Shown one piece after another: positions 17,722 through 25,011 of a DNA stretch of 60,329 nt. Both the position numbers and the translations under genes were made by a program. Position 1 is the stretch's first letter. Each line of letters starts with the position of its first letter. Origin of the DNA: Candidatus Omnitrophota bacterium (GTDB lineage: Bacteria > Hinthialibacterota > Hinthialibacteria > Hinthialibacterales > Hinthialibacteraceae); assembly GCA_003598175.1 (NCBI GenBank), contig QZKN01000066.1, positions 1-60,329 of the forward strand, read 5' to 3'. The notes beneath the pieces were generated by a model that worked only from the letters and a program-made list of their open reading frames with translations, searched no databases and was not told the DNA's origin.

Positions 17722-19032
17722 ATGAAATCCAATCAACCACACCATAAAAATAAACCATCCACGCGCCGCACATTCCTAAAAACTTCCACGCTGGCCATGT
17801 CCGCGCTGGCGGCGGCGGACGTGACGCGCAACGTGTATGCCGCCGGCGACGACGCCATCAAAATCGGCCTGATCGGCTGCGGCGGACGCGGTACGGGAGC
17901 GGCGCAGGATGCGTTGGAAGCCGACAAGGGCGTGAAATTGATCGCCTTGACCGACGTGTTTGACGACAAAGTGCAAAATACGCGCAACCATTTGCGGGAG
18001 AGAAAACCCGACCAGGTCGCGGTGGATGACGATCATTGTTTCGTGGGATTCGACGGTTATAAAAAAGTGATCGAAAGCGGCGTGGATGTGGTTCTCATCG
18101 CCTGCGCGTCCAAATTCCATCCCAAATACATGAAAGCCGCGCTCGAAGCCGGCAAACACGTGTTCGTCGAAAAACCGCATGCGATCGATCCGCCGGGCGT
18201 GCGGGTGGTGATGGAATCGCTGGAAATCGCCAGACAAAAGAATCTATGCCTTCTTTCCGGCCTGATGAACCGTCACATTCCCGGCGTACAGGAAACGATG
18301 AAACGGGTTTTGGATGGCGCAATCGGCGAGATCGTCGCCATCGAAGAGAATTTCCTGCGTGCGCCGTATGTGCTGGTTCCACGCCAACCCGGCGACCGTG
18401 AAATCGAATATCAATTCCGCAACTGGTATCATTTTTCCTGGTTGTCCGGCGACGACGTTACCCAATCGCTGGTGCACAACCTGGATAAAGCCTTGTGGGC
18501 CATGCGAGAAAAACCGCCGGCCAAGGCGCACGGCCTGGGCGGGCGTTCCTCCATGTTCGGCGACATTTACGGCGACGTGTTCGACCATCATGCGGTCGTC
18601 TATGAATACGAAAACGGCGCAAAAATCTACGCCTTCTGCCGCACGCAGGATAACTGCCACGGCGGCGTCTCCGACTTCATCATGGGAACCAAAGGCCGAT
18701 GCGACTTGTTGCAAAACCGCATCACCGGCGAAACCAATTGGCAATTCGAGGGTCCCGATCGCAGCGGTTTTCGCGTGGAACACGAAAATCTGATGAAGTC
18801 GATTCGCGCCGGTCAGCCATTGATCAGCGATTACATGGCTCGCAGCACCATGATCGCCGTGCTGGGGCAAATGGCCTGTTATTCCGGCAAACAAATCACG
18901 TGGGAGGAAGCGCTCCATTCCGATTTCACCTTCCAGCCGCCGGACGGCGATTTCGACACTCCTCCGCCAAAGAAACCGGATGCCGACGGCAACTACCCGG
19001 TCGCCGTTCCCGGCAAAACGATTGTCATTTAA
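17722..19032 (+). CDS. Tat-exported Gfo/Idh/MocA-family oxidoreductase
   Basis: A 436-residue NAD(P)-dependent oxidoreductase of the Gfo/Idh/MocA family. The N terminus has a twin-arginine signal (TRRTFLKTSTLAMSALAAAD) that would send the folded protein across the cytoplasmic membrane. The Rossmann motif follows as IGLIGCGGRGTGA. The family EKP motif is present as HVFVEKPHAIDPPG, and the substrate domain has LVHNLDKALWAM, where the His corresponds to the usual catalytic region. Planctomycete-like bacteria carry many such exported enzymes linked to sugar or glycan modification. The ATG at 17713 overlaps the ribosome-binding site; ATG 17722 has GGGAGG 10 bases upstream and is preferred. A bidirectional terminator separates it from the convergent beta-helix gene. 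Confidence 0.88.
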   Translation: MKSNQPHHKNKPSTRRTFLKTSTLAMSALAAADVTRNVYAAGDDAIKIGLIGCGGRGTGAAQDALEADKGVKLIALTDVFDDKVQNTRNHLRERKPDQVAVDDDHCFVGFDGYKKVIESGVDVVLIACASKFHPKYMKAALEAGKHVFVEKPHAIDPPGVRVVMESLEIARQKNLCLLSGLMNRHIPGVQETMKRVLDGAIGEIVAIEENFLRAPYVLVPRQPGDREIEYQFRNWYHFSWLSGDDVTQSLVHNLDKALWAMREKPPAKAHGLGGRSSMFGDIYGDVFDHHAVVYEYENGAKIYAFCRTQDNCHGGVSDFIMGTKGRCDLLQNRITGETNWQFEGPDRSGFRVEHENLMKSIRAGQPLISDYMARSTMIAVLGQMACYSGKQITWEEALHSDFTFQPPDGDFDTPPPKKPDADGNYPVAVPGKTIVI

Positions 19033-19113
19033 TAAGGTGGATCACATCGTAGGATTCATCATTTTATTACATAAAATGATATCTTTTTTCACTGCAATTG
19101 ATACCTTTTGAAA

Positions 19114-19150
19114 AAAAATCCGAGCAGCAAAACAACCTGCTCGGATTTTT
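19114..19150. terminator. Bidirectional rho-independent terminator
   Basis: AAAAATCCGAGCAG and CTGCTCGGATTTTT form a 14-bp stem with a 9-base loop. A and T runs on the two sides make it work in both directions. It lies between two convergent genes. Confidence 0.9.
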
Positions 19151-19169
19151 CATTCATAAAAACCAAGGA

Positions 19170-20849
19170 TCAATAGACCGACCACTCACGAATGGAAGTA
19201 ATGGAACCGAATTCCTGCGCGCCCATATCTGCAACGGAACCAACCACGCGCGGCGTCCTGTCCAAATCCAAATCGCCTGCGGCCGGCAGCGCCGCAACCG
19301 CCTGGTCGATGCCGGGAGAACCGGCCGCCAACTCATACGGATGTTCCGCAGTATAATCCATATTCACGAATATTGGCTCCGCACGAGTCACGCCTGTCAT
19401 AGTAACCTCGCCCGCGGCCAACCGTGTGCCGAGCGGGGGATCGCCGGGCAAATACTCGCCGCTATCCTCTTCCGCGATGTCATACACAATGCAATTGGTC
19501 ACGTTGAGTTCCCCGATTCCAGTGTCTCGGAAATTATTAAACACCGCTGAAATTTGAGTACCGGTTTGGAAATTGGGAGAATACCAAAGCACAAAGGGAT
19601 CCTCATCGGTCGGCGGCAGACCGTCGAAATAGGAAGCGGGAGCGGCGTTGTAGCCGATGCGGTTGAAAATACAGTTGCTGACGTTCAGCACGCTTTCCGC
19701 TCTGGGACTGTTCAGCGTCACACCCGAGAGACACAAATCGAACGTGCAGTGATTGACGTTGACCGTACCGCCGTTGTGATTGTTGACGCCGCCATAATAG
19801 GCGCGTTGGCTATACCCACTGCCGCAGTTGACGAAGAGGGAGTTCGAAATATCCGCATCGGGAATCCGTCCGTTTTGTTCCTGGATGCGAATCGCCGCAT
19901 TTTCACCGTCGCCGTGCGGTCCCTGACAGGCGCGGCTGAAAATACAACGGTCCACGTTCAACCAGCATCCCCTCATTCCAATCTGAAACTTTCCGTGCGC
20001 ATCAAAAAAACAATCCCGCACATTCAGCGTCACCCGTCCGGCGCCGCCCGCGCGATTGGAAAAGAAGATCCCGGCATCATACGAATAACGAAATGTGCAG
20101 TTTTCCACCGTGATATCGACCATTTGCGAATCGTTATTGGTGAAATGGTCGGTGCGCAGGAACGTGGCGAATTGGCCGTTCTCTTTCGAGATCAAATAGC
20201 CCGTGCCTTCGTTCGACGGCTCCGTTTGGCCGTCGGTCGCCACGCCGATAAAATCGCAGTTTCTGACGATGCAATTATCGCAGTTCCTTCCGCCCGGTCG
20301 CGCGGATTCTCCCGCGCCTTCCTGCGCGAAGAAGATGGCGGAATTGGGATAATTCGTCTCTCCCACCGTTCCCGCTCGCGGACGCACCAACACGTTGTCG
20401 ATGATTACGTTATCCGCGTGGACAAACATCGCACAACTCCCGTTTCCGGTTTGTCCGTTCGCATCCGGATTCCCTTCTAAAATCACATTGGACAATACGC
20501 AGCCGTCCGTAAAAATAGCCACTCCCGCTTTTCGATCGGCTCGCTGCGCTTCGACAAACGGTCCCAACGCATCCAACGGCGAAATGACCGGTCGAGCGTC
20601 GCCGCTGAAGGGAGACGTGATCGTGATCGGTTGGCCGGAACGCTCCATCTCATCGCCAATCCAAACGGTTTCTTCATAAACGCCGCTGTCCGTGATCGTA
20701 ATCGTCCCACCCTGCACTCCGATTTGGTCGATCGCTTGTTGAATCGTCTTAACCGTTCCTGACTTGCTGACTTCCACGTCCAGACTCCATGCAGATCCGC
20801 TGAACGCAAAAAAAACGATGAGTGCCACGAAAATCGCTTGATATTTCAT
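19170..20849 (-). CDS. Secreted right-handed beta-helix protein with W-x-V-Y tail
   Basis: A 559-residue exported protein. The signal peptide ends near SGSAWS. The body is a right-handed parallel beta-helix of the pectin-lyase type: an opening TIQQAIDQIGVQGGTITIT, then many short turns of the form N-C-x-F/I (VENCTFRYSYDAGIFF, VNHCTFDLCLSGVTL, VSNCIFNR). Near the end it has the DLDRTPRVVGSVADMGAQEF closing motif common in such proteins. The chain ends in IREWSVY, a tail shared with two other secreted proteins in the window. It probably binds or cuts polysaccharide, but no catalytic set is evident. ATG 20849 follows AAGGGGAA and is preferred to upstream in-frame starts. Confidence 0.8.
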   Translation of the reverse strand: MKYQAIFVALIVFFAFSGSAWSLDVEVSKSGTVKTIQQAIDQIGVQGGTITITDSGVYEETVWIGDEMERSGQPITITSPFSGDARPVISPLDALGPFVEAQRADRKAGVAIFTDGCVLSNVILEGNPDANGQTGNGSCAMFVHADNVIIDNVLVRPRAGTVGETNYPNSAIFFAQEGAGESARPGGRNCDNCIVRNCDFIGVATDGQTEPSNEGTGYLISKENGQFATFLRTDHFTNNDSQMVDITVENCTFRYSYDAGIFFSNRAGGAGRVTLNVRDCFFDAHGKFQIGMRGCWLNVDRCIFSRACQGPHGDGENAAIRIQEQNGRIPDADISNSLFVNCGSGYSQRAYYGGVNNHNGGTVNVNHCTFDLCLSGVTLNSPRAESVLNVSNCIFNRIGYNAAPASYFDGLPPTDEDPFVLWYSPNFQTGTQISAVFNNFRDTGIGELNVTNCIVYDIAEEDSGEYLPGDPPLGTRLAAGEVTMTGVTRAEPIFVNMDYTAEHPYELAAGSPGIDQAVAALPAAGDLDLDRTPRVVGSVADMGAQEFGSITSIREWSVY

Positions 20850-21198
20850 AAGATAGTTCCCCTTTCCATATAGTTGTTTCGTTGTGATCAATTTGAGAAT
20901 CAACATTTCACTATTGCTACAATCAAATCACTATCCCCCCTTTCTCGTTTACTTTCGCACATCAACCGATTATCCGCTATACGGTCAAAGCGATTTTACA
21001 TAATGAGTCTCAAGACACATATTTATCCATAAATATATACAAGTGATAAGTATTGTATAGGTCCCCCCACAAATTATGACGGTAGTGTTTTGGATAAATC
21101 AGCCAATTGCATCAAGAATTGTTTATAAAAAACCTGAGCGCAGGCATCCTACCCACATGTAACCTTTTATTATGCGGTTGGTTACAATAGAGTTGCAA
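20850..21198. other. Intergenic region with repeat fragments
   Basis: This AT-rich spacer of about 350 bases upstream of the beta-helix gene has a partial copy of the compound repeat (TTCGTTGTGATCAA near 20878) and a worn repeat fragment near 21132. No gene is seen. Confidence 0.5.
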
Positions 21199-22614
21199 CT
21201 ATTTGTTTCTTTTGAGTTTGAGATTGTATTCTCGCATTTTGCGGTAAAGAGTGGCGGGGCTGACGCGCAGGCCGGCGGCGGCCTTCGCGACGCTGCCATT
21301 CGTTTTTGCCAGCGCCTCTTCGATCCCTTTGCGTTCAAGATACTCGAGGGGGATAATCTTTTCCTCCGCGGAAGAATCCGATGTGGAAGCAGAGGATATG
21401 CTTTTGTTTTTTTTTCCCAGCCGGGTAATGTCCGGCACATCGGTGTGGGTCGAGCGGATGGGTTCAGGCAGCATTTCGCGTTGCAGCATCAGCCCGTCGT
21501 TCAGCACGACCGCCTGATGGATGCAGTTTTCGAGTTCCCGCACGTTGCCGGGCCAGGAATAGACGCAGAGAACGTCCAACGTCTCCGTATCAATCTCCTG
21601 GAAACGTTTTCCGTTTAGTTCGGAGTATTTTTTTATGAAGTGTTCGGTGAGAATAGGGATATCTTCGCTACGTTCGCGCAACGGAGGAACGGGAATTCTA
21701 ACCACGTTAAGACGATAATACAAATCTTCCCGCAGGAAGTTGGATTTGATGGCTTCCAGCGGTTCGCGGTTGGTGGCGGAGATGATGCGCGTGTCGGAAA
21801 CGATTTTTTCCTTGCCGCCGACGCGGTAAAACGTGAAATCCTGGAGAAATCGCAACAATTTGGCCTGCAAGTTGATATCCATTTCGCTGACTTCGTCGAG
21901 AAACAGCGTGGTTTCGTGGGCCCGTTCGCAACGGCCGAGGTAACGGTTGTTGGCGCCGGTGAATGCGTGACGTTCGTGACCGAAGAGTTCGCTTTCCATC
22001 AATTCTTTGGGGATGGCGGCGCAGTTGACATCGATCAGCTCGCGGTTTTTACGGGGAGAGAGTTTATGAATCGCGCGCGCGACCAGTTCTTTGCCGGTTC
22101 CGCTCTCGCCGGTGATCATGACGGGAGCGTTGGTCGGAGCGACTGTTTCGATGATTTGAAAAACGACCTGCATTTCCGGACTACCGCCGATGAGGTCGCA
22201 GAGTTGGTTGCGGCAGGCGCGTTTAAACGTGGTCACTTCTTTTTTCAACGCGCTGTGATCAAGAGCGTTTTTGACGGAAACGTTGATGCGGTTGAAATCG
22301 ATGGGTTTGGGGCAGAAATCATACGCGCCTTTGCGCATGGCATCCACAGCACACTCGATGCTACCATATGCGGTAATGATAATGATGGGAAGATCGGGCA
22401 AGCTTTCGTGTATTTCATCGATCAGTTCGATACCGTTGCCGTCCGGCAGATAAATATCCAGCAGCAGGAGATCAAATTCGCGACGCTGCAGCGTCTCACG
22501 CAGGCCGGCGGCGTCTTCATCACAATGCACATCATATCCGCTTTTGGACAAGTGGGTTTCGAGGAGCAATCGAGTTGTTGCGTCATCGTCGACCACCACG
22601 ATTTTTGGTATCAT
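21199..22614 (-). CDS. NtrC-family sigma-54-dependent response regulator
   Basis: A 471-residue regulator with the standard three parts. The receiver domain (1-120) has the acidic pocket DDD at 9-11, the phospho-acceptor Asp53 and Lys103. The AAA+ domain (about 142-370) has Walker A GESGTGKE (169-176), Walker B with LFLDE (237-241) and the WPGNVRELEN segment. The C terminus has an Fis-type helix-turn-helix (VAKAAAGLRVSPATLYRKM). The sigma-54 contact loop, usually GAFTGA, reads HAFTGA here (216-221). It would activate sigma-54 promoters on phosphorylation, but no histidine kinase lies nearby and the targets are unknown. The start has a weak AGAG. Confidence 0.92.
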   Translation of the reverse strand: MIPKIVVVDDDATTRLLLETHLSKSGYDVHCDEDAAGLRETLQRREFDLLLLDIYLPDGNGIELIDEIHESLPDLPIIIITAYGSIECAVDAMRKGAYDFCPKPIDFNRINVSVKNALDHSALKKEVTTFKRACRNQLCDLIGGSPEMQVVFQIIETVAPTNAPVMITGESGTGKELVARAIHKLSPRKNRELIDVNCAAIPKELMESELFGHERHAFTGANNRYLGRCERAHETTLFLDEVSEMDINLQAKLLRFLQDFTFYRVGGKEKIVSDTRIISATNREPLEAIKSNFLREDLYYRLNVVRIPVPPLRERSEDIPILTEHFIKKYSELNGKRFQEIDTETLDVLCVYSWPGNVRELENCIHQAVVLNDGLMLQREMLPEPIRSTHTDVPDITRLGKKNKSISSASTSDSSAEEKIIPLEYLERKGIEEALAKTNGSVAKAAAGLRVSPATLYRKMREYNLKLKRNK

Positions 22615-23015
22615 ATTCTCTTTAATCCGGATTTACCCTTACCGCTATTACTTTCGGTTTCCTGCATCAGTTGATTTTTCATCGGTTGATCACATTGGAA
22701 GCGGAATCGCCGTGAACTTACTATTATAAGTTAAAAGTACAAAAAGAAATAGGTTCAAATTCTGTTTGACAACGTGTTACTGTATCCCGGATTGGTTTTT
22801 TAATCAATTCTCTTTCATACTCAATCCGTTCTCTCCGTTAAAACAGTGGGTTGTTTGTCGTTTGCCCCGCGGACAGAGAATTATTCGTCCCTACCTCTTG
22901 GTCAAATAATAAATCCTGATCAAGTGGGATCGGTGTGGAAGGAATCAGCCGAACCTGATTGTTTAATCAAAACAAGGTGAGTATATAACTGATAAATAAA
23001 TGGACAGATATCCTA
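22615..23015. other. Intergenic region, no gene seen
   Basis: About 400 bases between two minus-strand genes. A partial copy of repeat hairpin A (ATCGGTTGATCACA near 22680) is present. No gene, RNA or convincing promoter is recognised. Confidence 0.5.
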
Positions 23016-23219
23016 TTATAACGCCTTAATGACCAGAATGGCGCTCAACAGGCATAGTGGAGCGCCGACCAGGATTAGAATTCCGGACATGCAAAGCATC
23101 GCGCCGATGCCAAAGAAAACCAAGCCGATAATGATCCCCATCGTTCGACCGAGAAGTTCGAGTAAAACAACCACAAATTTGATCGGTAACAAAATCAATT
23201 CCATCAATACCGAAACCAT
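23016..23219 (-). CDS. Small membrane protein
   Basis: A 67-residue, very hydrophobic protein with two or three membrane segments and few charges. A strong ribosome-binding site AGGAGG lies 8 bases before the ATG, so it is likely to be a real gene. I do not recognise a family; the size and composition resemble small transmembrane accessory proteins. The downstream NtrC-type gene is on the same strand but 400 bases away. Confidence 0.65.
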   Translation of the reverse strand: MVSVLMELILLPIKFVVVLLELLGRTMGIIIGLVFFGIGAMLCMSGILILVGAPLCLLSAILVIKAL

Positions 23220-23584
23220 TGAATCGATCCTCCTTTTTTATATATACGCCGGAGCGTGGGCATCCTGTTAGCATTGCCGACCCTGTACAGCATCCTATTT
23301 CGTCGTCACTTATGAACATGGAATTGTCCTTAATCATGATACGTTGTAACAACCGAATCCATTTCATTTTCATCCCATTTCTTTTCCGAAAAAAACGGAT
23401 CGCATTTTGTGTTGAATCAAATTGATTCGTGGCAATGTGATTCCATTGCCTTTTCAGGAGGTGATAGTAAGATGAATGATAAAATATTCTCTTCAACTTC
23501 GGATCGTTGTTGTCGAGTTCAAATAAAGCAGTAACGAGTTTTAATCCTTGTCTCTCGTCACTCGTCATTAATCAGGAATAAATC
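23220..23584. other. Intergenic region with a worn repeat
   Basis: A degraded copy of the hairpin repeat with GCCGGAGCG (23249 onward) is followed by AT-rich sequence. The only coding signal is the short frame at 23472, listed separately. Confidence 0.5.
23472..23534 (+). CDS. Possible short leader peptide
   Basis: A 20-codon ATG frame follows a strong AGGAGGTG, 11 bases after the GGAGG core. It ends about 50 bases before the GlcF-like gene, so it could be a leader peptide or the remnant of a gene. The peptide (MNDKIFSSTSDRCCRVQIKQ) has no known match to me. It may also be chance. Confidence 0.25.
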   Translation: MNDKIFSSTSDRCCRVQIKQ

Positions 23585-24928
23585 ATGATCGCTGAAACAA
23601 AAGAACACCGAACTCCCATCACCAGCATGGGCTATTTTACGGGAGTGAACGTTCCCGAATACGAACAGATATTGAATTGCGTGCGATGTGGAATGTGCTT
23701 GCCGCATTGTCCCACTTACAGCGAAATGAAAGTGGAGCGGGCGTCGCCGCGCGGACGCGCGGCTTTAATCCGCGCAGTCGCGGACGGCAAATTGGAATTG
23801 TCCAAGAATTTTGCCAAACAGGTGTTTTTATGCCTCGATTGCCGGGCTTGTGAAACCGCCTGCCCGTCCGGCGTACACATCGGTTATTTGATCGAATCGG
23901 CGCGCTCGCAGGTGGTGCAGAACCTGCCGAAAAATCCGTTCGTCAAATTATTTAAACACTTTATTTTCGGCTGGCTCTTCATGCGGCATTGGCGGTTGGA
24001 ATTGTTGGCGGCGCTGCCGCTGCGGATTTACCAAAAAAGTGGCTTGCAGGCGTTTCTCAGAACGATTCATTTCTTTTCCATATTTCCCCAGCGGCTGCGA
24101 TTTATGGAAGAACTGGCGCCGGAAGGGATCACCACGCCGTTTCGTAAAACCTTGCCCGAAGTATTGCCCGCGAAGGGGGAAGAACACGCGCGGGTGGGGT
24201 ATTTTCTCGGCTGCATGATGAGTATCATGTTCAACAAAACCACCAACGCGACGGTGAATGTTCTCACGCGCAGCGGCTGCACGGTGATCACTCCCAAATC
24301 GGTGCGCTGTTGCGGCGCGCCGTTGATGTCGGAAGGATACAAACACAAGGCCTTTGCGTTGATGAGGTATAATGTGGACCTGTTTGAAAGTCTGGATGTG
24401 GAATATATCGTCACCGATTGCGCCGCCTGTGGGGCGGCGTTGAAGGAAATTGCAGAAATTCTCGAGGACGATCCGGACTATTGCGAAAAAGCGCATCGTT
24501 TCAGCGGGAAAGTGCGGGAGATTACCGAATTTCTCGGCGACTGGCCGCATTTCAAAGGTCCCGAATTCACGCCGGAGCCCTGCAAAGCGATTTACGATGC
24601 GCCCTGCCATCTCTGCCATGCGCAGCAGGTGTGGGAACAACCCAAAAAACTGATCCGGCAGGTTCCCGGCGTGGAACTGCTGGATTTGCCGGAAGCGGAT
24701 TGGTGCTGCGGCAGCGCGGGGATTTATAACATCACGCACACCGACATGGCCATGAAGATTCTTGATCGTAAAATGGATCATATCGAGAAAACCGGGGCGG
24801 ATTTGTTGTTGACAGCGAATCCAGGTTGTTATTTACAGCTGCGTTGGGGCGTTAAAAATCGCCGTTTGCCGATGCAAGTGAAGCATGTGGTGGAGATTTT
24901 GGATGGGCGGGAATCCCTGAAATCGTAA
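23585..24928 (+). CDS. GlcF-like iron-sulfur (CCG-domain) oxidoreductase subunit
   Basis: A 447-residue cytoplasmic protein of the GlcF/lactate-oxidase Fe-S type. Two ferredoxin-like [4Fe-4S] motifs are at Cys32/35/38/42 and Cys83/86/89/93. Two CCG (cysteine-rich) domains follow, one with GYFLGCMMS and RCCGAPLMSEG, the other with DAPCHLCHAQ and WCCGSAGIYN. In glycolate oxidase this subunit passes electrons from the FAD subunit GlcD to the respiratory chain. No glcD- or glcE-like gene is in the window, so the partner and the substrate (2-hydroxy acid, or a thiol-disulfide system as in HdrD-like relatives) are unknown. The length is normal for the family (about 400-450). Confidence 0.85.
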   Translation: MIAETKEHRTPITSMGYFTGVNVPEYEQILNCVRCGMCLPHCPTYSEMKVERASPRGRAALIRAVADGKLELSKNFAKQVFLCLDCRACETACPSGVHIGYLIESARSQVVQNLPKNPFVKLFKHFIFGWLFMRHWRLELLAALPLRIYQKSGLQAFLRTIHFFSIFPQRLRFMEELAPEGITTPFRKTLPEVLPAKGEEHARVGYFLGCMMSIMFNKTTNATVNVLTRSGCTVITPKSVRCCGAPLMSEGYKHKAFALMRYNVDLFESLDVEYIVTDCAACGAALKEIAEILEDDPDYCEKAHRFSGKVREITEFLGDWPHFKGPEFTPEPCKAIYDAPCHLCHAQQVWEQPKKLIRQVPGVELLDLPEADWCCGSAGIYNITHTDMAMKILDRKMDHIEKTGADLLLTANPGCYLQLRWGVKNRRLPMQVKHVVEILDGRESLKS

Positions 24929-24965
24929 TGGAATTTATAAATAGCAAATAAATATGACATTTACT

Positions 24966-24982
24966 GCGGGCAGGATGCCCGC
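24966..24982. repeat. Hairpin repeat, GCGGGCA-GGA-TGCCCGC type
   Basis: A perfect 7-bp stem with a 3-base loop, followed by GCTCCG. It lies between the convergent GlcF-like and duplicated binding-protein genes and could act as a terminator. Confidence 0.85.
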
Positions 24983-25011
24983 GCTCCGTTTTACTGCTAT
25001 CATAATATTTA

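Noticed and set aside
21640..22674. A 344-codon plus-strand frame over the NtrC-type gene
   Set aside because: Antisense to a regulator with all expected motifs; no protein-like features of its own.
22767..22795. A TTGACA sequence upstream of the NtrC-type region as a promoter
   Set aside because: No -10 element at a suitable distance and no plus-strand gene close enough to use it.
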